Shown in pieces: positions 1-11,907 of a DNA stretch of 64,000 nt. The stretch lies in NCBI GenBank assembly GCA_951799405.1, contig OX637346.1, forward strand, positions 12,733,215 to 12,797,214, in the 5' to 3' direction. Source of the stretch: Agapetus fuscipes (taxonomy: Eukaryota > Arthropoda > Insecta > Trichoptera > Glossosomatidae). Under the pieces are notes generated by a model. The model made no database searches. It had not been told where the DNA came from and saw nothing but the letters and a program-made list of their open reading frames with translations. A program made the position numbers and the translations under genes. The first letter of the stretch is position 1. Every line of letters begins with the position of its first letter.

Positions 1-438
1 AAAACTTTGTGTTTCGCGATTGAGGTGATTTTTCACAGTACAGCACTATAGAAAAATTGTCCAATAAATTTAAAATTAAATTAGTTGAATGGTAGAAAAT
101 GCGTTGTGCAACTTTATGAGCATTCCTTAACGAATCATTATTTATTCTATATATAATAAAAGCGCAGTCATTTATTCGCATGCACTGCAAAAAATACCGG
201 GCAATAAATTTCCGCCGAAATGTAAAATACTACAGAAAAAGCATTTCCCCCGCTCTCGACGGAAGAGAGTTTATTTTTCGGAACCGTGTAAGCTCGTTTC
301 CCGCGCTTATACAGTGTGAACTCTGACTTTCCTGTTTCATGCATTATTCGGACAGCACTTCTACTGACTTCACACACCTTCATCCTTTTCTCATACTAAA
401 ACTAGCCTACTCATTTACACTGTATTACTCTCACTTGT

Positions 439-613
439 AATCTATAATCTAAGCTGAAAATATATATTACATTTAAGATTCATCTTACATGCATTCACGT
501 ATAAGTTCGCGCTAACAGATGCTGCATAATATGTAATTTCCAATTCAAATCCAAATCTCAACTGAATAGAAACTCAAAAACTGCAACATTTGCCAACCTT
601 CCCTGAAATCAGC
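439..613 (-). repeat. R1 copy, 5'-truncated
   Basis: Reverse-strand R1: the tail (taatctataatctaag) is at the left, followed by the body ending at the ccttccctgaaa hairpin arm. It faces another R1 at 672-846, so the two lie head to head. Confidence 0.8.
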
Positions 614-671
614 AAAGAACCCGTTTTTTATAGTATGGATGTAGATTTTTTAAATAAATTTCTGTTTTAAA

Positions 672-846
672 TACCTGTTTCAGGGAAGGTCGGCAAAGTT
701 GTGGGGCTTATGTTCATTTGAGGTTTGGATTTTATTTGTAAGTACGCATTCAGCATTTGTAAGCGCGAACTACACGTGTTGGTTTGTGGTTATACATCTG
801 AGAGCTTTAAATGAATATATCCTTGCAATTTAGATTATAGATTATA
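672..846 (+). repeat. R1 copy, 5'-truncated
   Basis: It starts at cctgtttcagggaaggtcgg and runs to the heptamer tail ttagattatagattatag. It lacks the first ~85 bp of the full element and is the + partner of the inverted pair with 439-613. Confidence 0.85.
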
Positions 847-1255
847 GACATTCGCATATTTCTTTAATCCTTCATAAAATGAATACAAGTTTAAATACTG
901 AGAAAACTTTAAATAAGCAAAAATACTTTTGAATTAAATTGAAGTTTATTTTCTTACGTATTTTATAGACTAAAAGCATAACATTAACTAAAGGCGTTTG
1001 TATTAAAGTGGATTAAAAATTTACACACTTGTATGCATATTGGTTTGTTTGTTTGTTAATTGAAATCAATTAATACTTATCATAAATGATTAACGTCTGG
1101 TGTGCATTAATATTAACTTATACATGAGCACTAAAGCCGGCGACAATTATCGTCAAACTGATTAACGGTACAGATCGTCTGCACAGCATCTAATGGACCA
1201 GTCGTCTGACGCCTTGTGTAGTCAATTGAAGAGCCAGCGTTCAAACCACTTGAGA

Positions 1256-1413
1256 TACCAACAGTACAAAGCTACGTACAAACTCATCCATTGCGTTTAC
1301 CACAAGATAGAAATAAACTAAAACAGTGCTTGCTGTGAGCGTTTTAGCTTCCATATATTTGGGTAAAACGCTATGAGTTAGTTTAAACGAAAACGTTTAG
1401 TACTTACTGTTTA
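1256..1413. repeat. Degraded palindromic MITE (P family)
   Basis: Left arm with actcatccattgcgtt and aaataaactaaaac; right arm with gtaaaacgctatgagtt and tagtacttac. The layout matches the better preserved copy at 14729-14875. The termini have diverged, so the limits are approximate. Confidence 0.45.
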
Positions 1414-2166
1414 CATTTACTTCGTTCACTTGAATTTCAGTCTCTTGACATTCCGTGTAAGGCGTAAAACTAATGGACTTTAACACCTCCTAATATTAAT
1501 TAAACATGTCGAAAATGTGTTTGCTTTTCAATTTACCACAATGCCAATCGGTCATATCAACTTCATAACGTTCCCACATCACTTCAGACTGTAAACTACA
1601 AAATGTTAAATATAATCTAAGTTGTAGAGTTATTTGAGGGTCAGGTTTCATGCACATACAAAAGCCAGCACTTTTAATTCCGTTCTCTCACATACTTATT
1701 GTGAAAGTAGAAAAACCTCTGACTCTGCATCTCGTACTGTATTTCTCTTAACCAGGGATGGCATGACCTATTCATCATCATCGTCACATCAGTCTTCACT
1801 TGTCTAGTCCTGGACATAGATATCTTCCACAATGTGTGAATTAACGCCGTTTGCAACAAACGGCTAAATTATCTGAATCCCATACTGAAATACAAAATAA
1901 GTCTTTGTGAAATTGATCTTAAATTCCATGGATATATTGAAATTATTTCGTACGTAAAATGAAAAAGTTTTTTTTCCAGAAATTTCGCGGTATTAATTAT
2001 GATTCATAACTCATGTTTTATTCCCTGATTGCGCTCATTTCTAATGATGTGGTTCTTGTTTAACTTTAAGAATAATAATTATTCTTCCCGAAAATCCAAT
2101 ACAAAGTTGAAAGGAAAAAGCAATAATCTAATTTTACAGCGCGCTCTCTCGTAACGGCCGACTCTC

Positions 2167-2198
2167 ATTCTTTGCTTAACAGCCGCAAAGCAAAGAAT
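2167..2198. repeat. Perfect 11-bp inverted repeat in intron
   Basis: ATTCTTTGCTT at 2167-2177 is followed by a 10-nt loop and then AAGCAAAGAAT at 2188-2198. It would form a hairpin or pair two CTTTGC-type protein sites. It is not part of any repeat family recognised in the window. Confidence 0.5.
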
Positions 2199-2757
2199 AA
2201 AAAGATAACAAAAAAAAACTTTCAGCGAAAAGTGCGCCGAATTTTTCATCGCGTAATTCCATAATATTACAGGTGGAAATTACACGCTAATTCAAATGTA
2301 TGACCCGCTTTTCAGATGAAAGCCGAACATAAATAGATCACCCAGAAATGAATGAAGTATGAAATACAGAAATAGTGTAGAATCTCTTGCCTTAACTTGT
2401 TTTTTTTACATAATCTTGTCTTGAAAAGTATTTTCAAGAAAACGCTAATTTTGAGCGCTGAAATAAATTTCCAGCCTACTGGTTTCTATGTAGATAGATT
2501 TCAAATTACATTTGTGTTCAACATAATTGCCGCTTACAAATGTTAAAAGAACAATCAAATAAAACATCTATCAAAAGGAGGATAAATTACAATTAAATTG
2601 ATTTATTTCTTTTTAACAGTTTTTCCGAGCGCGACTCGACAATGCTATTTTTTCTTCTTTATTTCAATTTCCCTAAAACGCTGAGAGCAATCTGCGATTT
2701 ATAAGCTTCATTTGACAATGAAATAAAGGGAACGAAGAAACGCCCGCTATTACCTTG

Positions 2758-2812
2758 ATGCGCTCTCTCCCCTCCCCGCCCGGCTCCTGCCGCCCCCGCC
2801 CCCTCAACTGGC
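2758..2812. promoter_or_regulatory. C-rich tract with GAGA- and GC-box-like motifs
   Basis: A ~50-bp pyrimidine tract (gcgctctctcccctcc, then ccgcccccgccccctc) stands out sharply in AT-rich intron sequence. It contains a CTCTC run (GAGA-factor type) and GGGGCGGGGG on the other strand (Sp1/KLF type). A regulatory role is inference from composition and motifs only. Confidence 0.25.
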
Positions 2813-4094
2813 TTTTATAGGTTTTCACTTTTCTGTAATTTATCATGCTGACCTACTTTTAATTTATCTGCTCCGCTCCTTCCATTGAAGTATCTGCCCA
2901 TTACCAATTCAAAGCGTTGACAATATCCAATGGCGATAATTAGACCCTTTGTGTTTGTTGTACTCACGGTCGTAAACTTTTTTCTCGATACGGAGCGAGC
3001 GACCCCGATACATGACTTGCTTTACATAATACAGAAAAGGTTACACATAATGATACTGAAACACAGCGTCCTTTCCCGGAAAATTGTGCTTTGCTTACAT
3101 TACGGAAACGAAATTGCAACATTCGTGTCACCTACCAAAAACTGCTGAAATCATAAAAAACGCGCTTCGAAAGAAACCTGGCGATTAAATTTTTATCTTT
3201 ACGAGTGAGGATAAACATTTTTACTGTTCACATACGACGCTACAGCATCCCTTAATAATACTAGTCGCGTTGCAGTCAAATAAATATTGTTGAAAGCCAA
3301 ACAATGCCCTCTTTTTTCCATCATGGCTTTGCATGATATACAGTTTAATACTTTAAACAAAATCTAAACTTGTGTGTCCCGATAATCTGCTGTCATCCAG
3401 GCTAACAAAGTAAGCGAGGTGCATGCATGTAGGATAATTATATTATGTACTTGAGGAAGATTTATGGTCTCCTGTACAAGAGATAAATGCCTCATGTTTT
3501 CAGAGGTCTGGATTTTCGTTGTCCGTGCGCTTCAGGGAAGCAGACGTGATGTTTTAAATGTTTTCAGGAATTCCAATAACCTGGCACGTAGCAGCTATTT
3601 TTCCACATCAGCAAATATTTTATATCTCTATTACGATATTTCTCTCGGGTGCCGCAGTAATGGTCGCTCACATTCCCGTGAATAACAGGCAGAAGGCAAA
3701 GGGACTTGTGATTCTAAGCCACGTGCCGGCTTGTAAGCAAACATCTTGTATAACAGATCGCGTTAAGGTATATTTTTACATGTGTTTGCATTAACGGTGC
3801 CGTGTAAAAATATACAAACGTTCCGCTTGTACATCCGGAAATATGAAATGTATGTTTTCATATAGAGCGATCCAACAAACTGAACTGGAGCATTTTTCAA
3901 AGCTGATGTAATTGTAACATTCCATTATAATCATAACATTTTCATGGCATGCAGATTTTTTTCTCGCTTGTATAGTTGGCTGCAAAAGCAGGTTATTTTT
4001 GCAAAAAGAAAAATCCCCATGCAGATAATCGTTATGTAAACTTGTCAAGACATCGGTTCACATTTTAAAGTTATCACTTTTTCTTTTGTTACAG

Positions 4095-7000
4095 ATTTCC
4101 CTCGTGTTGAAGTTGGACCAGAGAATCCTTTGAAAGTTGAAGTAGATGGCACCGTCACAATGGAATGCAAAGTTGACTCGAAGCCTAAAGTTTCCAACGT
4201 CAGATGGACCCGCAACGGAAGATTCGTTTCTACTTCGCTCAAACATTCTTTGCAAAAAGTTAGCATTCAAGACGCCGGAAAATATACTTGCTCTGCAGAC
4301 AACAATCTCGGGAAAATTGGCGAGCAAGATATTTTCTTGGACGTACTCTATCCACCAAGTGTAATTGTTGAATCGAAAACGCGCGAAACTGAAGAAAATG
4401 GAATGGTGAAAATTCGTTGCAACGTCACAGCAAACCCGGAGCCAATTTCCGTAGAGTGGACCAAAGAAGGGAAACCAGATTTCAGGCAGAACGGTGATAC
4501 CTTGCACTTATCTCGGATCACAGCTGAATCAGCTGGAACTTACATCTGCCGCGCAACAAATATCATTACTTCTGCTGGAGGAAAGAGGACCGAGAAAGTT
4601 GGCACATCGTCTGTCGCTGTCTTAGTTAGGCACAAACCCGGTAAAGCCAGAATCAGCCCTGATCGTCCAATCGCTCAAGAAGGATCTGCGGTAACGCTCT
4701 CATGTGCTGCCAATCCTCCTGGGTGGCCTGCTCCTCAGTACAGATGGTTCAAGGACAGTGACGGTCAAGGAAGCCAACAGCCTACAGTTATGGCTACTGG
4801 AACGAAATTCAACATTCCAAGCGCTCACTTGGGAAGTGAAGGAACTTATCACTGCCAAGCTACAAACGAGCTGGGTCATGGTGAAATGGCATCCATCACG
4901 TTGGAAGTTCACCAACCACCGCGATTCCAAGTCAAACTTCAACCTCACTTGACTCGACGAGTAGGAGACACAGATTTTTCTGTTACTTGCAGTGCTCACG
5001 GAAAACCAAAACCCAACATCAGATGGTTAAAGAATGGTGCTGAAATTACTCCCGAACCGAATCTGTACGAAGTCAAAACCGAAATTACCGAAGGTCGCAG
5101 CTCTATAATCAACGTCCAAAGTACTCTGAAGTTCATTGGAAAAGCAAGAATAGAAGAAAATAAACTCCTGCCGGAAGATAGAGGAGTCTATTCCTGTGTT
5201 TTCGAAAACGAAGTGAGAGATGTCGAATCAAGCATGCATTTAAGGATTGAACGTAAGTCTTTATCTTAATTTTCTTCTAACTTTTAATTTGTTCCCTGTA
5301 AGACAGTATGTAATTATTTCTTTTTTTTTAGACAAACCTATCGTTCTGCATCAATACAACAAGGTTGCCTACGATCTCAGAGAGACTGCTGAAGTAGTAT
5401 GCAAAATGCAAGCTTACCCCAAACCAGAGTTCCAGTGGTTCTTTGGAACCAACACGGCTCCTCTTGTGATGTCTTCTGAGGGGCATTACGAAATCAACAC
5501 TTCGAACGACAACGACACGTATACCAGCATTTTGAAGGTGTCCAATATCAAACATCAAGACTACGGAGACTACTACTGCAGGGTGATTAACGTTTTGGGC
5601 GAACTTAGAGAGCAAATAAAGTTGCAGCCTAAGGGACCACCTGAAAAGCCTAGGAATCTAAAAACTAAAGAAGTGGGACACAACTACGTTTCACTCATTT
5701 GGGAACCGGGTTTCAATGGTGGAATCCAGAACACCAAATATTTTGTGTCATACAGAAGAGTGGCGATGCCAAACAATGAAGTTGTTACTGGTGACTGCTC
5801 AATGATGACCTCCCGCAATGGAGAATGGATGGAATTCGACTGCCAGAGGAATGTCCCCTGCAATGTCACGTCTCTTGATCAACATCAAAGCTACGTCTTC
5901 AAGGTAATAATCACTTTATATTTGTAATGACGTATTATCCCAACATGACGCTACCATCATTGTTATTAATCAGAATTAATGATTTACTTCTGAAAATTCT
6001 CATTTATTCATTGCGTATTACTTTTTTTTATTGCTACCACAGCATCTGACTTATGTTTTCAAGGTAAACAAAAGGATGGAGAAAATTATCAAATACTTTA
6101 CGAAAATGCTTATTTTTCTTTTTTGTTGTGTTCTCGAATTTTACGTTTGTTATATCACGCATTTTTGATTTCCGCACCTGTGAAGTACTATTCGTTTTCG
6201 AAAAAAGTGAAATACAAAGGATTTAGATTGTTGACAAGTGTAAAGCTGACATTACTTTGCTTATATTTTCAGGTGAAATCATTTAACACAAAAGGAAGCA
6301 GTGACTTTTCTAATGAAATAGCAACCACCACAAAAGTTGACAAGATCCCGTCAGCTGAACAAGTCACTTTTGACCCTTCGACGAGGAAACTCTCAGTCAG
6401 TGTAGGATCAACCTGCCTAGCTCTGGTTGGAGTTGTAGAAACTTTAGTCAATGGACACACAACCATGTCCAACTGGCAGGTGGTGGATACACTACCTCTT
6501 CACTTATCCGGAAATATTCCGACATTCAAAGAGTTCACCTTGACACATCTCGCCCAGCCAAGTAACAGAATGGGCAGGAATAATGGAAGATCTTTGACTG
6601 ATGAAGTTAATGAAGCCAGCCCAGGCTTGGCGCAAGTGGATGAATTGAATCCCAGGGTTAGAGTAAAGCTCTGTTTGAGAGTTAGTCACGAACATTGTGG
6701 AGAATACACGGAAGCTGAAAGTAAGTTCCAATTCATTGTGTGATTATCTTTTTTTGAAGCAAATATTTTATAAAATAGGGGATGTAGAAGGCGTACACTC
6801 AATAACGATGTCATCACCGATTTCAATCCATGGATGAACTTCACAATAATGTTGATTTATTAGTCATAAGATGATGAGTGATCTTTGCTTGTTTCTTTAG
6901 CGAGTAAAGTAATATATCGAAAACTGCTGTTGCTAATGAATTTTGTATTTTATTTCAGTAGGACCTTCATTCATTAAAGAGGCATCAGCTCTAGCAACAC

Positions 7001-8814
7001 CCACCCTGATTGCCATCATCGTCTCATGCATTGTCTTCATCTTGTTCATTGGACTGCTTCTCATGTTCTGCCGTTGCAAGAGAAACCAAACCAAAAAACA
7101 AAACACCAAGGATTATGAGATGGAATCCGTACGACCTTCTATGGTTGCTGCTCAGAACCAAGCTCCTCCTCCTTACTATCCAACCACTGGACTTGAAAAC
7201 AAGGCTTTGGAGCATTCAATGGACTTGGCACTTTCCATGGAGGATCCCAAGAACGCTGTCTATGCTACACAGAATGGCTATGGTTATCACGTGGCTCCTA
7301 ATGTCCAGGGTCATCCAGGGCAAAACATCAATGGGGGAGAATGTAAGCATCATTCAGTTTCTCTCACCTAATAAATGTTAAATGTTCTGAAACTTCTGTT
7401 TCTGTTTAATGTCATCATTTCATGCTTTGAGATGTACTTTCTTCTATGTTAAATGTTCTCTCTGCTCAATGTGATATTTTTTATACTTCGATGATCAAAT
7501 TTAAATGGAAAATAATTTTTTTCTGTCATGCTTTGCACCAAAAGGACTAGCTGGTCGGTATGACATCAAAGGTAAAGAATTCTCAGCTCTGTTTCATCGT
7601 CACGTCTTTTGTGCATGACCTAGAAGACCTGATATTTTCGCATGTCACCAATCGCTGTTCAAGTACACGCATTCAACCTCGCTTATATTTTATTAATTTT
7701 GTGCTGTATTTGTTGCAGGGATCAATATGGGTTATATGGAAAATAGTTACAGTAACTCAAACAACGGGGGCAGCGTGAATTCCCAAGATTCCTTGTGGCA
7801 AATGAAGATGGCAGCTGCAGCCAATAACACGGTGAACAACATGGCTGCTCCTCATCAAATCATTGACCGGCAGAACTCTTACGGCTACGACCCCATCGCC
7901 CACGGAGGCTACGGAGCCATCGACGACTATGCGCACTATCCCCACATGACCCACAACAGCCAAACCAACATGGCCGATGATTACAACATGAGAGGAAGCC
8001 AGAACCCATCCCGCCAGGAATATTGCACGGATCCCTATGCCTCAGTACACAAGCCCAAGAAAAGGATGGACCAACATATTGGTAAGTAAACCTTCCTATT
8101 TACTATATTCTAAAGTTGTTACTCGATTTGCAAAAGAAATGCAGAAACAAGGGAGGAAATATCATGTGCTTTTACTCGCCAAGTTGCTATGATATTATTG
8201 TTTGTTTGGTGTTCTAATCTAATCTAATCTAATCTAAGTTGCAAGGATATGTTACATTGGAGATTCACATTACATGCATTCTCACAACCAGACACGTACA
8301 AGTTCGCGCTTGCACATGCCTCATGTGAACCTACAACATAAAAACCAAACTCAAATGGACATACACCCTGCAACTCTTGCCGTCCTTCCCTGAAACAGGG
8401 TAATGAACCATAACTTATGAGTTTGTTATCTTCTATCGATTTGTTTTGGTTGTTTTAGACAACAACCTCTGACAGCGCTGCTGGAAGAAATTCAAAATGT
8501 TCTGAGATTTATTCAAAGACCTCTCCAATTATTTCAACTCCAAAAATTCTTCTCTTCCTATCTCTGTTCAATAAAAGTCATCGTATCTCAATACAATATC
8601 TCCATAAATATCTTATATTAATTATTTGTTTGTTTGTCCAGAATCCCCTTACCACGATGTCAGCGGCCTGCCCGACCCCTACATGGACCAGATGGAGACG
8701 GAGGAGCAGAAGCCGCCCCAGCATCTGTCCCTGAGCTACGACGAGAGCCTAGAGAGCGGCTACTCCACGCCCAACTCCCGCACCCGCAGAGTCATCCGAG
8801 AAATCATCGTCTGA
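4095..8814 (+). CDS. ed: Echinoid, Ig/FnIII adhesion receptor (3' part, 6 exons)
   Basis: Cell-surface homophilic adhesion protein of adherens junctions; in Drosophila it works with E-cadherin, modulates EGFR and Hippo signalling, and binds Bazooka and Canoe through its C-terminal PDZ ligand (family knowledge). Exons seen: 4095-5252, 5332-5903, 6273-6720, 6959-7342, 7719-8081, 8642-8814, all with GT/AG borders and matching phases (1,0,1,1,1). About 1,031 residues are visible. Four Ig domains lie in the first exon, with Cys pairs near residues 24/65, 108/151, 203/253 and 298/367; a fifth Ig (AEVVC...DYYC) opens the second exon. An FnIII (WEPGFNGG...YVFKVKSFN) and a divergent FnIII-like region follow. 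The transmembrane helix is at about 741-762, before CRCKR. The Tyr/Asn-rich tail ends RRVIREIIV. Drosophila Ed has seven Ig domains, so the signal peptide and first two are off the left edge. The paralogue friend-of-echinoid is the main alternative; the EIIV end favours ed. Confidence 0.9.
6043..6063 (+). other. ed: Candidate 21-nt micro-exon of echinoid (HLTYVFK)
   Basis: Within the intron between 5903 and 6273, a pyrimidine-rich tract and cacag precede 21 nt that end in ttcaag before gtaaac. They translate in phase 0 as HLTYVFK, almost a repeat of HQSYVFK, the last seven residues of the preceding exon. Inclusion would keep the frame and add a second copy of an FnIII strand. It could be a cassette exon or a relic of a duplicated exon end. 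RNA evidence is not available here. Confidence 0.4.
7551..7571 (+). other. ed: Candidate 21-nt micro-exon of echinoid cytoplasmic tail
   Basis: Between exons ending at 7342 and starting at 7719 (both phase 1), the sequence ...ggactag|ctggtc...atcaaag|gtaaag gives a 21-nt exon. Included, the tail reads GGE-S-GRYDIKG-INMGYM; skipped, it reads GGE-W-INMGYM. Both options stay in frame. The acceptor is mediocre (purine-rich just before the AG), so this is a candidate only. Confidence 0.4.
8214..8401 (-). repeat. ed: R1 copy in last echinoid intron (pentamer tail)
   Basis: Reverse-strand R1 with four or more ctaat units as tail, then the full 3' body. It breaks off at ccctgaaacaggg, inside the conserved hairpin, so it is 5'-truncated. 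It lies in the intron 8082-8641 and does not touch either splice site. Confidence 0.85.
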
Positions 8815-11139
8815 ACCCGGCTTTAGTCTCGCCCTCTAGGTCACAGAGTGTGAGATGGGCGATACTCCGTGTATAGTGCAAATAAACATAGTGTAAACTC
8901 TACTGTAAAAGAATCATCGTAATCCTTTAATCCTACAATAAAATGAAACAACAACAAAAACAGACAATTTAAAACTTGCTTTCATTTTATTGCAGGTTTT
9001 AAAAGAATTCACTGTGATAAAAACATTTTAGATTACTTACTGACGAAAGTTAATTGCGATGATCAAAGACTGCCATAGATTTATAAACTGCCTTTTATTA
9101 TAAAAAATCTTTTAAAAATGATAAAAATTAATCAGACTCGGAGGAAAAGGATATCTTTAAATGCCATACAAGTGAAATCGTGATGTTTAAATGTAAAATT
9201 AAGTGAGTGGTTTATCCTGGTTGTATAGTAGGTAATGTAACATAAGGGAACACACCGACTTTTCCTGAAGCACAATTTATAAAGTCAAATATTTCTCTAA
9301 ATGAAAATTGTCATCGCTGTAAAATAATTCTATAAGTAGTTCTATTAATGTTAAATCAAGGATGTTAGGTAGCTATCGACCATGTGTTTCATTGCGAGCT
9401 TTCTCATCCTCAAACTACTTCTCATCACATTTACTTTCATTATTTTGGAAAGCATGAGATGTTGATAGGATTTGTTGATATATTTTTTTATCATGTACAG
9501 TTTAGTTACATAGCACATATTAAATTTTTGCAATAAATACTATTTATGTAGTAGAAGCGGCTTTTATTGTAAATTATTGTATTAGTTAAAAATTCAAATT
9601 AGTATTTTTTAATGATTTTGTAATGCAAACTCAATGCTGTAATAAAATCTGAACAAAAATATTAATTTAAGGTATTTCATGTACTTATCTCATATTTTTG
9701 TTAAGCTTCTATGTGCACGAATATTATTTTAATATTCATAATACCTTTTGGAAATTTTTGTGCCAAATTAAAAATCTCAAAATCTTCAAAAGCATGAGCT
9801 TTTTTGAGAAAAATACTTTATTCATAATGGAGATTAATAATTAACTTAAACTGTGTACTTAATTATCAGTTCTTTTGACAAAGCAATAATTTGTTTTTCT
9901 TTGTACTTTGTAATTGTAAGTTTCTTTATTTTTATTGTAGAATTATATTGAACACGGACTGGAAAAAAAAACTTATCATATTTTTCAGTTACTTAGACTT
10001 TTTTTCTAAAAGGAGCACAGTTCATTGTTTTAAATGTATTCTGTGTACTCTGAAAATAAGGATCTAGATTGGAAATCATTTTAAGTTTTTTTTATTAAAA
10101 AATGTAATTGTTGAAAAGTTTTGTTCTATATACATAAATCATAACCTTTGTATGTATGTATGTAATGGAATTTTCTTTCCTTTTACAAATATACAATTTT
10201 TCTCATCAATGTTGATTTTTTTTTCAAATATCCTTTTAAGGTTATATCACACATTTTTTTTTATAAATTAAATTAAAAAAAAAAAAAACAGTAAAACCTT
10301 GGGATGAAGTGACAATTCAACCATGATTTTCTATTTATAAAAAATGATAACCTAGTCTTTCAGAACAATTTTTTTTTTAATTTATGGTAATGTGGCTGCC
10401 TGTAAAAAAAAATTCGTTCAACTCTGTTAATACTGCTTTTTATGGAATAAAGTAGAAATTATTTTCATGTTGAATATAAAACCTTTCTGTGGCTTTGTGA
10501 AGGCTTAAATTTTTTCAACAGTCATAATTTCTGATGTATGAACTATGAAATGAAAGAATGATTGAAATTAATAAACTGAAAAAAAAAATTGATCAACTGA
10601 TTTGAAGATTAATATTTGTGTAAAATGGATTTAAAATTCTTTTTTTTTGTACAACTTAATAAACTTAATTAAGAACCATCATTTATTATAATGATCTTAA
10701 CAAATACTTTAAATGTTTTTCCCACCTTTTTTATAATATCTCGATATGATGATTTTCTGCATTTTTTAAAGAGATTATTTGAAAGTACATATTCAACCTC
10801 TTTCTCTTTCATTCCAATTTCTTTCATCACAAATACATATCACATTTGTAAAAAGAAAAACTACGAGTAAATAGGTAGATAATGAAAATTAAAAAAACCT
10901 AATTAAATTGCCAGAGGACTTATATTTCTTGGATTCTGGTGATGTTTGCCTTGTGCAATAGTTGGTAAAGTTGTATTGAGATATTGTGAATTCATTCTTA
11001 ATTGATATTTTAGGAATATGAACAAAATACTAATGTAATAAATTTTGTTGTTTAAGTTCTGACTGATTCCTTCCAACCTTAACACTCACAATATTGTTCT
11101 TAGTGTAATGAATATAGACTCTTTATTTATTTTTTCATT
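8815..11139 (+). other. ed: echinoid 3' UTR and AT-rich downstream region
   Basis: The stop codon is at 8812-8814. Possible poly(A) signals occur at 8881 (aataaac) and 8938 (aataaaatg), with further AATAAA matches downstream, e.g. 10446, so the transcript end cannot be fixed. The rest is very AT-rich with T and A runs and no coding potential or recognisable repeat. The short open frames at 9351-9533 and 10903-11085 on the - strand look like chance. Confidence 0.5.
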
Positions 11140-11208
11140 AATGGACTCCGCACATTCAAAATTTCACTCGGATGGATGACGTTACAGGTTTTCCCCATAA
11201 TACGCAAA

Positions 11209-11698
11209 CGCAACTAAGCTACACATAAAGTGTAACTTTTTGCCTGCTTTATCCCCGAAGGGGTCGCATGTGGCGATTCAGGACCTATTTTTTTTTTACG
11301 GGTAAGGGGGCCGGCCTCACACCAACCTCTTTCAGTTGGAGTGGGGGTTTCCCAGCTCCCGGAGGGGCTGGTTCTCATTTCTTATGAAGGCTGAGTAAAC
11401 CTTGCGATCGAACCCTTGCTCTCGGCATGGAATGCAAGCATTCTACCAATTGAGCTAACGACATTTTTACGAGCTTGGTCGTCATCGCTACAACGCGGCA
11501 ATTCTCAAACAAGACCCAGTTGCTGTAAGGCTGGATGGACCTTTGGTGACCGGTCATTGGTAAAGGTTTATGAATTTTTCAACCCAGCGAAGAACAAATT
11601 TGAAAATATAAATGGTATTTTTTTTGTGCTCTGTCCGGATTCGAACCCACACCTTCTATTCAGAGTCCGAAGTGTTACCACTAAACTATGGACCGGTC
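11209..11698 (-). mobile_element. Dimeric tRNA-derived SINE (B head + A head), copy 1
   Basis: Reverse strand. The element starts at 11698 with a tRNA-like head whose anticodon-arm region reads ggactctgaa, with a B-box (gggttcg; this copy has diverged: attcgaaccc). A B body follows, then a second tRNA-like head (cattctaccaattgagct in reverse, 11440-11457) and a SINE-A body ending in caactaagct near 11211. The same order occurs at 31641-32138 and 56512-57006, so the dimer moved as a unit. Confidence 0.85.
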
Positions 11699-11830
11699 AT
11701 AATAAATAAATAAAAATGTATTCCAGATAATGGGTGATTTTTTCTTTTTATTGCACAGCATAGTGAACATTGGATGACTGATGTGATTAATACAGTCTAT
11801 CTTACTAATCTAACTACACAATATTGTAGT

Positions 11831-11907
11831 GAATAATAATAATAATATTTTAATAATTTATTTTGTGATTTTATGTGAATCACACTTCAAGAGCCATCTA
11901 TGTGAGG
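11831..11907 (-). repeat. SINE-B 3' fragment with (ATT)n tail
   Basis: aataataataata, a linker and then atcacacttcaagagcc match the tail end of the SINE-B copy at 53283-53587. The head is absent. Confidence 0.55.

Larger units (their letters stand above)
1..4094 (+). other. ed: Intron of echinoid upstream of the first visible exon
   Basis: No convincing exon was found here; the short open frames lack similarity, splice context and codon bias. The stretch ends in a good 3' splice site (pyrimidine-rich tract, then ttacag at 4089-4094). It carries an inverted pair of R1 repeats at 439-846, a degraded palindromic MITE near 1256-1413, and a more complex, less A/T-monotonous zone at about 1900-3000 that may be regulatory. 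That it is an intron is inferred from the acceptor and from the missing N-terminal half of the protein. Confidence 0.7.

Noticed and set aside
4058..4507. 149-codon - strand frame opposite the first echinoid exon
   Set aside because: It is the antisense shadow of well-supported Ig-domain coding sequence.
8214..8260. CRISPR-like arrays, from the many regularly recurring repeats
   Set aside because: The genome is eukaryotic and the repeats are dispersed ~250-bp elements, not short repeats with equal spacers.
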